DNA of 64,000 nt from Limonium bicolor. Lineage: Eukaryota > Streptophyta > Magnoliopsida > Caryophyllales > Plumbaginaceae. Position 1 is the stretch's first letter. The number at the start of each line of letters is the position of its first letter. A program made the position numbers and the translations under genes. The notes under the pieces are model-generated. The model did no database searches. It saw only the letters and a program-made list of their open reading frames with translations, and was not told the origin of the DNA. The DNA lies in assembly GCA_023374045.1 (NCBI GenBank), contig CM041779.1, positions 301,392,167 to 301,456,166 of the forward strand, given 5' to 3'. Below are positions 13,231 to 24,730 of the stretch, piece by piece.

Positions 13231-13874
13231 ATAAGTAAACAAGGAATAGTGAGGAATAACCCTCAATGCCTAAGAGTAACCAGTTACCACTAACAACATT
13301 GTTATGTTAGTTAGGAATCGTGTTCCGTGATTGGATGTAGATTCCTTGTGTAATATACATATATATTGTATTGCCATGATGCATGTTGTTTGATTAAAAT
13401 GAACTCCATGTATATCCGACCCAAGGTAGTCGGCGTACCGCGGTTAGCACGCGGTATATGCGAATTTCATATTCAGCGTAAGCTGACCCCCTAGGGGAAC
13501 GTTTTTAGTGTGCAGGTACTTGAAGCTGACCACCGTTCGAGAGAGTAGGACGGGGACAGCTATGAAGCGTGGGTAGTTAGATCGCAATTACTTATGCGTT
13601 TGAATGAGGTGTAAGTCCGAGTATGTTATCGGCATCCGTGTATTGTAGACTCGGTATAGTAAAGAAGTGAAATGAGTATTGTATTTGTATGAAGTACTCG
13701 GGTTGTCCAGTTCATCAGACCGTTACGGTATGTAAGAAAGGCCTGGTTAGCCACATGGGTGGCTAACGGCGTTGTTTCACCCCTCGTTGTAAATTAGAGT
13801 TCCGCTGTGCGAGTAAGAGTAATTAGAGAAGGTCTAAGAGGTAATGACGAGATTAACGGTTGGGGTGTGTTACA

Positions 13875-13879
13875 TCCCG
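13875..13879 (+). repeat. Target site duplication TCCCG, right
   Basis: It matches 414-418. Athila copy A resumes immediately afterwards with gctatcgtttattgatcaaatg. Confidence 0.9.
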
Positions 13880-16341
13880 CTATCGTTTATTGATCAAATG
13901 TTGGAGCGGCTAGCTGGGCAAGAATTCTACTGCTTCCTTGATGGGTACAGCGGTTATTTTCAGATTCCCATTGCGTCAGAGGATCAGAAGAAGACCACCT
14001 TCACTTGCCTTATGGTACTTTTGCATATAGGAGGATGCCATTTGGTCTTTGCAATGCTCCAGCCACATTTCAGCGATGTATGATGGCGATTTTTAATGAG
14101 TTTGATTGAGAAAAGCATAGAAGTCTTCATGGACGACTTCTCTGTATATGGCCAGAGTTTTGATGTATGTCTTGATCAGCTGGATCAGACACTAGGCAGA
14201 TGCGAGCAGACCCACCTGGTTTTGAATTGGGAGAAGTGCCATTTCATGGTACATGAGGGTATAGTGCTTGGACACAGGGTCTCCAAAGATGGTATACAGG
14301 TGGACAAGGCGAAGGTGGAGGTCATTGAGGGGTTACCTCCTCCCACTTCAGTCAGGGGTGTTAGATCTTTTCTGGGTCACGCAGGGTTCTATCGAAGGTT
14401 TATCCAGGACTTTTCCAAAATTGCTAAGCCCTTGTCTGATCTTCTGCAGAAAGATGTGAAATTTCAGTTCTTAGAAGAGTGTTTGAAGGCCTTTCAAACT
14501 ATCAAGAGTAAACTCATTTTTGCCCTATTGTGGTTCCCCGTGACTGGTCTCTTCCTTTTGAGGTCATGACAGATGCTAGTGATTTTGCTGTTGGTGCTGC
14601 ACTGTGTCAAAGGAAGGATAAAATTTTGAGGGTTATCACTTATGCGAGTAAGACTCTGTCTGAAGCTCAAAAGAATTACACCACTACTGAAAAGGAGCTA
14701 CTTGTTGTGGTGTTTGCTCTTGACAAGTTCAGGCCCTATTTGCTGGGAAGTAAGGTAATTGCTCACATCGATCACTCTGCCTTGAAGTACCTATTCCAAA
14801 AGAATGATTCTAAGCCCAGACTCCTGAGATGGATCTTGCTTCTCCAAGAGTTCGACTTGGAAGTTGTTGATAAGCAAGGGAAGCAGAATGGGGTTGCATA
14901 TCATTTGTCTAGGCTTGAGAGTCCAGATGACGGGGTCCCCATAAATGAATTCTTTCCTGACGAAACAGTCTTTGTAATTGGGAAAGTTAAAGAGCCATGG
15001 TATGCTGAACTGGCTAACTATCTTGCCTCTAGTTTGATTCCCATGATCTAAGCTACAACCGGAGGAAGAAGTTTCTTTCTGAAGCCCGTCATTACGTTTG
15101 GGAGGACCCCTATCTCTTCAGAGTGTGTGTTGATGGTTTAATTAGAAGGTGTCTCCCCGATGAAGAGGTTAACAGTGATTGAGTTCTGCCATTCTCAAGA
15201 GGCAGGTGGTCACCATGGTCCTACTAGGACAGCTGCTAAGGTGTTAGAGTGTGGTTTCTACTGGCCCACTTTACAAAAGGACGTCCACCGCTTCTGCTCT
15301 CACTGTGATAACTACCAGATGATGGGGAGCACTTCAAGAAGGCATGAGATGCCTCAGAAGGGAATCCTTGAAGTTGAGCTGTTTGATGTCTAGGTATTGA
15401 CTTTACTGGCCCATTCCCTTTTTCTCACGGAAACCACTACATCCTTGTTGTTGTAGATTATGTTTCCAAATGGGTCGAATCAATCCCCTGCCCTTCTGCT
15501 GATGCTAGAACTGTGGTGAAATTCTTAAAGAGGAACATCTTTACTAGATTTGGTGTGCCAAGAGCTATCATCAGTGATGGTGGTTCTCACTTTTGCAACA
15601 GGCCTTTGATTCCCTGATGACTAAGTACGGGGTGACTCATAAGGTTGCTTTACCTTATCATTCCCAAACTAATAAGCAAGCAGAAGTGAGTAACCGAGAG
15701 CTAAAATGGATTCTTCAGAAGACTGTCAACTCCTCCAGGAAGGATTTGTCTTGCAAGCTTGACGATGCTCTGTGGGCTTATAGAACTGCATTCAAGACTC
15801 CCATTGGGATTTCTCCTTTTAAGCTGGTGTACGGGAAGGCTTGTCATCTCCCAGTTGAGGTAGAGCACAGAGCTTATTGGGCTTTAAAAGCTCTCAACTT
15901 GATTTACGTGATGCTGGAGAGAAGAGGCGATTTCAGCTTTCTGAGTTGGAAGAACTAAGAGAACAGGCGTACGACAGCTCAAGGATTTATAAAGAGCGCA
16001 CAAAAAGGATCCACGACCGGATGATACAAAGAGAGACAAAGTGGGGGATCTGGTGTTGCTCTTTAACTCTAGGCTACGTCTCTTTCCTGGGAAGCTGAAA
16101 TCACACTAGGCCGGCCCCTTCAGAGTGTGTGGGAGTTACATCCTATGGAGCATACGAGCTGGAGAACAAAGTTGGTGAAACCTTCAAGGTAAATGGTGCT
16201 CGTTTTTTAAAAAGCTATCTTGGTACTGATCATAAGCTTTTTCCTATGCAGGCAATATTCTTTGTTGAGAGTGAATCCAGTTCTACAGCAAAGATGATTT
16301 CTCAAGAGACGAGTTCAAATATGAAGAAGAAATTCTCTTGA
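13880..16341 (+). pseudogene. Athila-like pol: reverse transcriptase, RNase H, integrase (copy A, 3' piece)
   Basis: Reverse transcriptase motifs include LDGYSGYFQIPIA, FMDDFSVYGQ (the YxDD box as FMDD, near 14125) and SFLGHAGFYRRFI. RNase H follows from about 14560 with [13 protein letters not shown], the active-site TDAS block, and [11 protein letters not shown]. The integrase zinc region (HSQEAGGHHG ... CSHCDNY) starts near 15180. The catalytic core shows GIDFTGPF, SDGGSHF and [10 protein letters not shown], giving the D, D and E positions. A C-terminal part ends near KSYLGTDHKLFP. The protein would copy RNA to DNA, remove RNA and integrate DNA. It is dead: frameshifts lie near 14095, 14525, 15050, 15600 and 15960, and a TAG at 15391-15393 stands where a tryptophan codon is expected before GIDF. 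Copy B shares that stop. Confidence 0.9.
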
Positions 16342-17594
16342 TGAATGCGGAAAGAATTGGGAAGGTTGAAGGAATTTGCTGTAGGCTGTTGTAGAGCTTC
16401 CCACACCACACTTCCTCTGATTGATCAAGTAGGAATTGTCTAGCTAAAGACATTAAAGAAGAGCAGCTGACTGGGAGGCAACCTAGTGTTTTCAGTACTT
16501 AATTATGTGTTATTATGTTGTTTATAGTTTTGTTTTAGGTTAATGTTTTTGTTTACAGTGGTTTGAGCTCAGAAAGAAACAATTTGGTGCATTTTGGGTG
16601 TTGTCCGAACTTCGGTCCGTACATCGAAGTTCGGACTCAGTTCGAGAGTTTGAAGTCTGTGTAAAACGTGATATCCGAACTTTGGTCCTTACATCGAAGT
16701 TCGGACCGGATTCGTGAGTCTGGCAAAGGTAAATATGAGATGTCCGAACTTTGGTCCGAGCTTCAAAGTTCGGACACCTCAAAAATTCTGAAATTAAAGA
16801 GGCACGGGCGACTTATTTCGAAACAAACTCCCAAACCGTTCTCCCTCTCGTGACGAACAGCAGCGCCCCCAATTCTCTTTCTTCTTCAATCTCTCACAAC
16901 TCCCTCATTTTTCCAACAAATCTCACAATTTTGGTACCCATCTCTCCATTTTTGAGTTCTCCACCACTCTAGAACCCGAAAATCGACAGGAAATCCCCAC
17001 ATAAGTCCAAATCTGAGCCTGTTCGAACTAGAACCCTAACTGTCGAATTTAGGGGTTTTGATTTAGAATCTTGCAGATTTCGTTTTCTCTCTGCTTCTTA
17101 CTCATTCAACTTGAACAAGGTACTTTCTCCATGTTCCTACCTCTTTTATTGTGTTTGTGCAAAATTTTGGAATATAAGGTATAGTTAACGAGAGGGTGTT
17201 GTTTTGAGTTGAGATTGCTGGACTAAATCTGCTTGTATTGGATTTGTTTTCTGTTGCTATCTTAATTGCTGGATAGAAGTGGTTGGACCCACTATTATGA
17301 TTTTATTTTGTATATGTGAGTGCGGGGGTTGGATTTTGCATGGCTGAAGTACGACCCTTGACTGAGATTGCATAGAAAATATTGGATTATAATGTTTTTT
17401 TTGTTGGGTTTAGTCTCTGCTGGTCACTGGTTGTAGTAGTTCCCCATTGCGAATGAGAAATCTGATAGATCTTTGTTGTGGAGAATGATGAGTTTTAAGG
17501 GGAGACTCTGTCAAATTTTGGATAGCTATGTGCATGCTTCGAACTGTTTTCTATACCTTTCTTTATTTGACATTGGCTGCCTTCACTTGAGCAG
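16342..17594 (+). other. Untranslated region between pol and the downstream ORF (copy A)
   Basis: No retroelement protein motif is seen. It contains the dyad array 16602-16776, then a CT-rich stretch at about 16840-17130 resembling a leader with possible splice sites (aacaaggtactttctcc near 17110, cttgagcag near 17590). The spacing suggests the downstream ORF could be expressed from a spliced or separately started RNA (inference). Confidence 0.6.
16602..16776 (+). repeat. Array of three 36-nt dyad modules in the pol-downstream UTR (copy A)
   Basis: Units start at 16602, 16672 and 16741 and are about 36 nt. The type is TGTCCGAACTT ... AAGTTCGGAC with a second GTCC(G) at positions 14-18. Unit 2 has TATCCG in place of TGTCCG. 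Confidence 0.88.
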
Positions 17595-18663
17595 ATGTTG
17601 AGCAGAATTACAGGCGTGCTAAGAGGGCTGGGAGAACCGGCGCAAGTTCAAGTCTTCGAGCTCAGCAGGATGAATTTAGAAACGACGCAGCCAGAGAATG
17701 GTTTGCCAAGGATATGGATATTATTGCAAACGGTGTGTGGTCTGTACTCTGAAAGAGTGTGCGGCATGTTCTATGCAAATGCTATCTACCAGGATGGGAA
17801 ATCAAATCAATTGTTGACGGTGACAGGGTTGACAATCTCCACGATGGAGATTGCTCGCTATTTAGATCTTCCTTATCCTGCCCCGACCATCCTGAGCACC
17901 TTAACCCGCATGACTTCAAGGCAGCAGCCCTAAACCACTACACCCCACTCATGGTTCAAGGGCCACGGCGACGCAGAGGAGATGACCCATCAAAGCAGGT
18001 CGTCCCTGCTGATCTGCTTCAGGACCCTCAAGAGAGTGTCCTCTTCGCACTGCTGGCTGCGAATGTTCTCCCACGGTAGAGTTCAGACCTGAACCACTCC
18101 GATTTCCTTCTTCTCCAGGCAGTGCTAAATCCAGCGTTTGCTGGGGCTGCTAAGGTTACTTACTTTCCATGGGTATTCTTGCATTTGCAGTACATTATGG
18201 AGCACAAGGACCGACACAAGATTGGTTATCCGGTCATGATCTGCCAGATACTTCGAATGCAGATGTCACCATCCCTTCTGCAGGACTGCATGTTGCGCGG
18301 TCTCCTATTGATGTCGGCGCCCTGAGAAGAGTGTGGTTCGAGTTTGATGGGAGGGAATGGAGGAATAAGGCTGCCCCACGGTCACAGAAGCGCCAGCGAG
18401 ATGTGGGTGAGGGTCCATCAGAGCCCGCTCCTACTGCTGCAGCTGAAGAGGAACAGGAATTTCCTGCACTACCGGCCCCTGGGAGCGAGTATGTCACTCG
18501 CTATGAGTTTAATCAGCTAGAGTCCCATTTCATGGAGATGGATCGTCGCTATCAGGCGGAGATCGAGACTCTTCAACAGCAGGCGCGCCGCTCTCAGGAC
18601 GACTATGAGGATCTACTATCTCAGTTTCAGTGGTGGCAGGCGTACTTCCCGCCCCCACAGTGA
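17595..18663 (+). pseudogene. Post-integrase ORF of the Athila-like element (copy A)
   Basis: The position after integrase corresponds to the extra (env-position) ORF of Athila elements. Readable pieces include REWFAKDMDIIANG and MFYANAIYQDG, then GDRVTISTMEIARYLDLP, ending in a glutamine/glutamate-rich stretch (RYEFNQLESHFMEMDRRYQA ... ARRSQDDYEDLLSQFQWW) that looks like a coiled coil. The FYAN and IARYLDLP phrases resemble the family called putative plant transposon protein. I see no convincing signal peptide or membrane segment, so an envelope role is not supported. The frame shifts several times (near 17760, 17930, 18080 and 18170). Copy B has the same ORF at 28899-30056. Confidence 0.6.
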
Positions 18664-20078
18664 TGATGTTGTGGATTATGCTACTTTTGTTTGGAAGCCA
18701 TCTCTGGACTTCTTTGTGTGGTTTTATTTTCAGTTATTTTGGATTTAGTTCCTTTTAGTTTATTTGCGTTGTATTTTTCTTTATTTTGCTTTTAGTTTGT
18801 TCTTCTCTTGAACTACAAGAACTAGTTGTCACTAATGCGATGCTTCTAGCATACTCTCTGTTTTGTTTGTTGAATTTGTGCAAGTATGCTTTACCGTGAT
18901 GATTCCATGCCGGACACTTGCTTGGAAGCAAGTGTGAGGAAACATTCTCCCCTACCAGGACACTAAGTGTGAGGAAGAACCTCTTCCTCAATCAATCACA
19001 AAAGAAATCAGGGGAGTTTTCAGTTTCCTTTCTTTATGTTTATGTTCGGCCCATGCTTTAACGTGTTATAACTTTGTAACTCTTCACTTCCACCCTTGTG
19101 AGTCTGACACATTTAGTACGATCTTTTTCTTGTGATAATTTTCTGAACAATGAGGACATTACTCCTCATTAAGTGTGAGGAAGGGGGAGATCTTTCTGAA
19201 TGTGTCAGCCATTTATTTTGCATCTCACACTAATTTTTGATTGGTCTTGGGCTATATGGGGGTAAGTTCCTTGGAGTGCTTCTATGTGTTGAATACTTGG
19301 GTGGATCTTTCGTTGTGGAGTCGAGTCCAGTGATGACTTTAAGGATTGGTTTGCTCAAAGCTGTGTGTTTTCGTATTTTGGAAATGACTGAATTTTGGTA
19401 AATGTCTGTGGGCAAGTTAGTTGTGGAGTCAGAACTGGTTTAACCTGGAACCTTGGGAATGATGAGAATGACTGGAATGAAGGATAAAGGCAAGGTACTC
19501 CTATGATCTGAGTTATTTTCTGAACCAAAACAGGCCTCTTCCATCCGGTTATTATGTCCTTGGGATGCTTCATCACCCATTTACCTAAGATCGTCTGATC
19601 TGGGATAAAAGACCCAATACCGTTACAAGGATGGAGAAAAAGTCTGGGGGATGAATTATTTACGCGAAAAATTTAATATATATGCAAAAAGAAAAAAAGA
19701 GGAGGAGGCTCTTTAAAGTCTTATGTTTATGGCAAATCCTTTAATTAGATCATGATTACGTGGTGTTGAAAGGTTCTGCGGAATTATGGCAGTACTTCAC
19801 ACCCCTTGTCATCACGGGTTTGAAAAGAGAAATGGTTTGAAGGTTCTGAGTTACTCTATGTTTGACTTCGTGATCTGACTTCTTCATAATCTTTTGTTTT
19901 AAAAGCGTGCTTCATTGTTTAAGGACACATGCAGTCAAGAGCAGATCGATTCTAGGGTTGTTATTATGACTTGACTCCCTTTTATTTTGTGCGAACCCAA
20001 GGTTTGGTACTAAGGCATTTTGAGGTATCTTACTCCTGCTTTGCTTGAGGACAAGCAAAGGTTAAGTGTGAGGAGGTT
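18664..20078 (+). other. 3' untranslated region and polypurine tract of copy A
   Basis: No coding motif is seen. The phrase AGTGTGAGGA occurs four times (about 18931, 18965, 19172 and 20065). The last belongs to the tract AAGTGTGAGGAGGTT (20064-20078) next to the LTR; the one at 19171-19190 continues into a long purine run. A perfect hairpin, CTTTGCTTG-agga-CAAGCAAAG (20039-20060), stands just before the tract. This gcttgaggacaagc phrase is common at this place in Athila-like and Tat-like elements. Confidence 0.75.
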
Positions 20079-20323
20079 TGATAAGTGTGAAATATGAATG
20101 GTTTTAGTGGTCTTAATGCTTACTTTTCATACGCGCATTGATAATATTCCACACTTATCTTAAGTTTTCCTTTGGTTTATTGTTTGTTAAGGCTTGATAC
20201 CTTTTTCTATGTTAAATGTAGAGAAAAGCCAAGGAAACAGTAGATTAACTCACGAGGGAGATGATGCAACAAACGGGGGTCGAATTGGAGTCAGAACAAC
20301 GAATTTAGAAGGTTTTGAAGGTG

Positions 20324-20579
20324 TGTCCGAGCTTGTGTCCGAACATCCAAGCTCGAACGCAAGTCAAGAGTTCGAGTGCTGTGCCTGATGAAGTGTCCGA
20401 ACTTCAGTCCTAACTTCGAAGTTCGGACATGGTTCGAGAATCACAATGAAGAAAAGTCGAAAGTCTGATCTACGCTGAATGTTCAAACTTGTATCCGAAC
20501 ATTGAAGTTCGGACACAAGTCGAGACTTTTGGACTTGGAGCGCTCAAAACAATGTGTCCGAACATTGAAGGTCGGACCA
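20324..20579 (+). repeat. Array of 36-nt dyad modules in the Athila-like LTR
   Basis: Units start at 20324, 20394, 20480 and 20555. The first three are 36 nt and the fourth is shortened to about 25 nt. They resemble the units at 16602-16776 but are not identical. The array lies upstream of the TATA box, so probably in U3. Confidence 0.87.
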
Positions 20580-20645
20580 ATGTTCAGACGCGACTAAATT
20601 ATCTACAGAAGTTCGGCGTTTTGAAGGGAAAAGAGGGAGAAATCC

Positions 20646-20652
20646 TATATAA
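20646..20652 (+). promoter_or_regulatory. TATA box of the Athila-like LTR
   Basis: TATATAA in the context tcctatataagtgacc. About 40 nt downstream begins a CA/CT-rich stretch typical of a retroelement 5' leader, so transcription probably starts near 20680. Confidence 0.65.
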
Positions 20653-21684
20653 GTGACCTAATCAGAGGAGAGGAGGAGGATCATTACATATCATTACATC
20701 ACGACACTCTCACGCTGGTAAACAACGCTCTTTCCACTCATCCACACCATCAGCATCAGCTTCAACTTCATCCACATTCACCAAGCACATCATCGTCATT
20801 GTGGAGGAGCATCAACAGAAGGGAGTCAGACCATCGTCTTCAACCTTGCGCCGGCAGTCTCTGAGTCTGGATAATCACTCAATTTGAGGGTTTTTCTTCC
20901 CTTAGATGAATTCTCTTTTGATTGTATTTATTCGCTTCTTGTAATGTCTGGCTAGTAGGGATTAACTATGGGGAAGGGTTGTTCACGATGGATACAATTT
21001 AGTAGGGATTCTGCAATTTGATTATGGGATTGTAATGGATTGTTTCTAGGTTAATGTTAATCATTCATCTTCTCTATTAAATTTGCACATTTATAGAGTC
21101 GTTTTGCGAATCCTATTAGGAACAGAAAAAGTGACTAATAGGAAGTTCGAATTAACCTGGAGATTTGGGGAAAGATTAATCGGATAGATAATTTTTCCTG
21201 CAAAAGCTAATAATTCTTCATGCGTATTCTGCCTATATGTGTTTTGCCAGCTTCTAGACTAGAGTTGACATGTTTTGATAGGTGAGCTCTTCCTTTAACT
21301 AAGATTTAGGATCGAAGAGAGTTCAAGAATTGGCCTTCCTTTCTCATAATTGAATTGTAGGTTTGGCTAGATTTATCCAGCAAAGAACAACCCAAACCCG
21401 GAGTCCATTCACCTTACCAACTTTAACATTTACTTTCATAATCGTCCGTTAAACTTTGATTTGCTTTTTCTTAATTCAGTTGCAAAAACAATTCACTACC
21501 CCCCTAAATTTACAGTTTTCTTAGGACTTAGGCTTATTTATTCAAGTCCCATGGTTTCGATACCTGGTTACTTAATTTCCTATACTATAGTGACCGGGAT
21601 TTTTGCAACCCGACAGGCTTTTTGTTTTATTAATTTCTAGGTTTATCATTTAGTTTAGTAGAGCATTTTTCCCTGTTTGCAAAA

Positions 21685-21702
21685 TGGCGCCGTTGCCGGG
21701 GA
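21685..21702 (+). promoter_or_regulatory. Primer binding site of Athila-like copy B
   Basis: TGGCGCCGTTGCCGGGGA starts three bases after the LTR end. It is the primer site characteristic of Athila-like elements and is complementary to a tRNA 3' end other than the initiator used by the chromoviruses here. Confidence 0.92.
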
Positions 21703-21990
21703 CTTGACTTTGTCAAGTCCTTTGCCCTGGTTGTCAATTGTTTTTACTTTATTTTATTTGCGCTATTTATTTCCTTTTTGTTTTAATTCGATTATAGTCT
21801 AATTCTGCGTTTGCTAGTTTTGTTTTGATTTTCAAAAAGTTTTGAATTTATTTTGTTTTGAACAATTGTGCTTTATTTACATTCAGCATAATCGTAGTTG
21901 TTTATACGCATTTTAATTTGTTTTTGTTCGGTGTTCATACCAATACTAACTTAAAAATTTCGTGTTTTATTTGTGTAACTGTGCAGGTGT
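21703..21990 (+). other. Leader between primer site and gag (copy B)
   Basis: T-rich non-coding sequence of about 290 bases with no motif I recognise apart from a weak splice-acceptor-like ttgtgtaactgtgcag near 21986. Confidence 0.5.
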
Positions 21991-23824
21991 TTGGTGAATG
22001 CACGGTACCCGAATCTCGAGGCCAACCACAGATTTAATCTAGACCCAAGATCAACCGTACAATCTCGTAGGGCAAGAAGAGCACTTACCTTCACCATGGC
22101 TGCTAACGGACCAGCAAATAATGAGCAAGCCACATTGGGAAGAATTAATCGCCCGCCAGCTGCTCCTAGAAGAGGACCTGTAACTCTACCAAATCTCACA
22201 CCAGAGTTAACAACAGAATGGAAAAAACTAAAACCAAGCCATCAAACAAATGCTGTCAGGAATCACCCAGCAGGGACCTTTTCAGGTGCAGACCTGGCTG
22301 ATGCACTCGACCATGTCCATCGTTTCTTAGTTCATCTGGATTCGTTGGGGATGTCTCAGGGCTAGAGGAGTATGCTCGGCTGTGCTTATTCCAGCACAGT
22401 CTATCAGGGGACATCAATGTTCACAGTCTATCATGAGCTACAGGAAGTTTTTGCATCCATCTACCACCAGGTATCATCACCACCTGGAGCTGATGACGAA
22501 AGGTTTTACGAGAAGTACATCCCCATCTCCAGGACCAGACAGATGATCGCTGACCTGACCGCCTTCAGACAGTCCGGCAGTGAGACGGTCTGCGAAGCTT
22601 GGGATAGATTCAAGGAGCTGCTCCGCTAGTGCCCTCATCACGGTCAGACCACAACATCTTTGGCCCAGGGGTTCTTCCAAGGGCTGAGAGATGAGCATAG
22701 AGGTGAGGTCAGAGCTACACTGGGTGGAATTTGCTTGCTAATAGCGGAAAGGTTTATGCGGCTATGGATTCCTACTGCGAGGAGCTCCCCAATGGAGCAA
22801 GTGGAAGAGTTTTCATGTCGGGTATGGATTCTACTGAGAGCAATGAGTGGAAGAGTTTAACAAACTTCCTCTCGACTCCAGATCCTATGATGGAGCAAAT
22901 TGCTGCTGAGCAGGCCCATTTAAGTACCATAGTGGGTAACATGGTGAAGATGCTCGAGCAGCTCACTATGAGACAGACATCTGTGCAAGCTGTCAAGAAG
23001 GTGTCTACTGGTCCCAATGAGGTCTGCTGTTCTAAGTGCGGAGACAGCCATGAATATGAGGACTGGCCGATGGTTGCTGAGATGAGGCAGACCGAGGAGG
23101 CGCATGGAATTGGTCAGTACAACAGGCAGCCTTGGATGCAGGATCAGCATCCAAACCCGAGGTATGGAAATCCGAATAACGCCCTCAACTCACATCAGAT
23201 GCAGCCTCACAGGGCGAATCAGGGAGGACCACCCGGCTTTGCTAGGCCCCCATACAATCAGTTTAGGCCACAGCAGTCTCAAGCTCAGCAACCATTACTG
23301 AGCTCAAACAATGCCAATCTAAAGGAGATGATGGATAAGCTGATGGCTTCTCAAGAGCAGCAGACAGTAGTAAATCAGAATCTGGCAGCTGGTCAGCAAA
23401 AACTCGAGAACGCCGTGTGGAGATGCAGGGAATGATGAGTCAGTTGACTCAGTATCTCCTACAACAGAGACCGGCTGGATCACTACCTTCCCAACCAGAC
23501 CCCAACCCTAAGGAGCAGTTGAAGGCAGTGTCGGTCTCAGAAGCCGTGGTAGTTGAGGACTGTTCAGATTCTGAAGAGGTAGCAGCAGTTACCTTAAGAA
23601 GTGGGAAGCAGCTGATAAATAAAGATCAAGTGGCTGAGGACCAAGCTGACGAAGAGACCGGTTTTCCTTCTTCTAGCACTGGTGCACCCGTTAGGCCCCC
23701 AGCCCCTCCTGAGGTAGTTATTGAGGAGACCCAAGCTCCTATTTCTACCCCTTCTCATACTTTGATTGCTAAAATTCCAGGGGTAAGGTGGTTCCTAAAG
23801 AACTTCTTTTCCCTAATAGATTGA
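21991..23824 (+). pseudogene. Athila-like gag (copy B)
   Basis: Gag forms the particle shell that packages element RNA. The open frame starts without an ATG; the first in-frame ATG is at 22096. The capsid-like part includes the family phrase CEAWDRFKELLR followed by CPHHG, with a TAG at 22627-22629 between them. A nucleocapsid-like knuckle, CSKCGDSHEYED, lacks its last cysteine (tryptophan instead). A Q/N/P-rich linker follows (22.9-23.4 kb), then the Athila phrase AVTLRSGKQL near 23590. Frames break near 22365, 22630, 22730 and 23420. Copy A's gag lies outside the window. Confidence 0.85.
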
Positions 23825-24694
23825 AAGAAAAAGAACTTGATGATCAATTTGGGAAATTTTTGAGTGTGTTTTCGAAGCTTACTATTAATATCCCCTTGAT
23901 TGATGCTATCAAGCAGATGCCTAATTATGCTCGCTTTGTGATGGATTTGATTTTTAACAAGCGAAAGTTCAAGGAAAGTGAGATTGTTCAGCTGACAGAC
24001 GTGCTCTGCAGCCATCCAGCAGAAGCTTCCTCCAAAGTGTGGAGATCCAGGGCAGCCCATCATCCCTTGCACCATTGGAGACATGGACTGTGGGTTTGGA
24101 CTCTGTGACCTTGGAGCAAGTATAAATTTAATGCCTTATTCAATGTTTAGGAAGCTTCATGCTGGTGAGCTTGTCCCAATCAATTTTAATTTGCAATTAG
24201 CTGATCGTTCCTCAATCAAACCTCGTGGTATGGTTGAGAATGTTGTGGTAGGTGTTGGTAACTTCTTCTTCCCTGCTGATTTTGTCATTCTTGATATGGA
24301 TGAGGATGTTGAAGTGCCATTGATTTTGGGCAGACCGTTCCTGCGAACTGCTAAAACTGTCATTGATGTTGACAAAGGAAAGATCACCCTTAAGTTTAAT
24401 AATGAGGAACTTAGTTTTGATATCACTAAGATGATGAGAACAAATGCTTCTTCTCATGCTGTGCTTTCAGTTGATGTTGATTGTTCTAATCATTATGATG
24501 CTTTTGTCGCTAAAAATACTGATGACTCTTCTTTCTTGCTTGAGAATTCTGATTTGCTAGAGCAGGTGTTATGCCACTCGATTGAGGATGACAAGGAGAG
24601 CACTGAGGTAGCTACTGTATGCTCCTCCTATGGAGCCACTAGACATGCCTACTCAGAGGCTCGTTCCTTCAATAGAGAAGCCCCATACTCTTGA
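23788..24694 (+). pseudogene. Athila-like aspartic protease region (copy B)
   Basis: This part of the polyprotein cuts Gag and Pol. It starts with a conserved linker (PLIDAIKQMPNYARF), shifts frame near 24080, and then reads through the active-site block CDLGASINLMPYSMF (catalytic Asp near 24107, DLGAS in place of the common DSGAS/DTGAS) and the flap or C-terminal phrase VPLILGRPFLRTA. Athila-like elements usually have DLGAS. The rest of the frame to 24694 is acidic and probably links to reverse transcriptase. Copy A lacks this part because the window begins downstream of it. Confidence 0.87.
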
Positions 24695-24730
24695 ACTCAA
24701 AACTCTCCCTTCAAATCTTAATATGCTTTC

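Larger units (their letters stand above)
419..13874 (+). mobile_element. LARD-type non-autonomous LTR retrotransposon inserted in Athila copy A
   Basis: Seen: two near-identical terminal repeats of about 4.2 kb (419-4618 and 9648-13874), a primer site just inside the left one, a polypurine tract just before the right one, and a 5-bp target duplication. The internal region of about 5.0 kb holds no recognisable gag, protease, reverse transcriptase, RNase H or integrase motif on either strand. Long LTRs around a long non-coding interior fit the class called LARDs. The primer site and leader resemble those of the chromovirus at 57039-64000, so an element of that clade could supply proteins in trans (inference). 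It inserted after the Athila duplication, since only copy A is split. Confidence 0.88.
9648..13874 (+). repeat. 3' LTR of the LARD-type element (4227 bp)
   Basis: It starts TTTAATACCCC and ends GTGTGTTACA, and aligns along its whole length with 419-4618. Differences are mainly one-base indels, a few substitutions, and about 45 extra bp near 11268-11315. The divergence points to an insertion that is not very recent, although some indels may be sequencing errors. Confidence 0.9.
20079..21681 (+). repeat. Athila-like LTR shared by copies A and B (1603 bp)
   Basis: It starts TGATAAGTGTG after the polypurine tract of copy A and ends CCCTGTTTGCA three bases before the primer site of copy B, so it serves as 3' LTR of one copy and 5' LTR of the other. 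It contains a dyad array (20324-20579), a TATA box (20646-20652) and a CT-rich leader. Its last part is homologous to the solo LTR ending at 55214. Confidence 0.9.

Noticed and set aside
17595..18663. Envelope glycoprotein
   Set aside because: The position fits, but no signal peptide, membrane anchor or cysteine pattern is visible; kept as a post-integrase ORF of unknown role.
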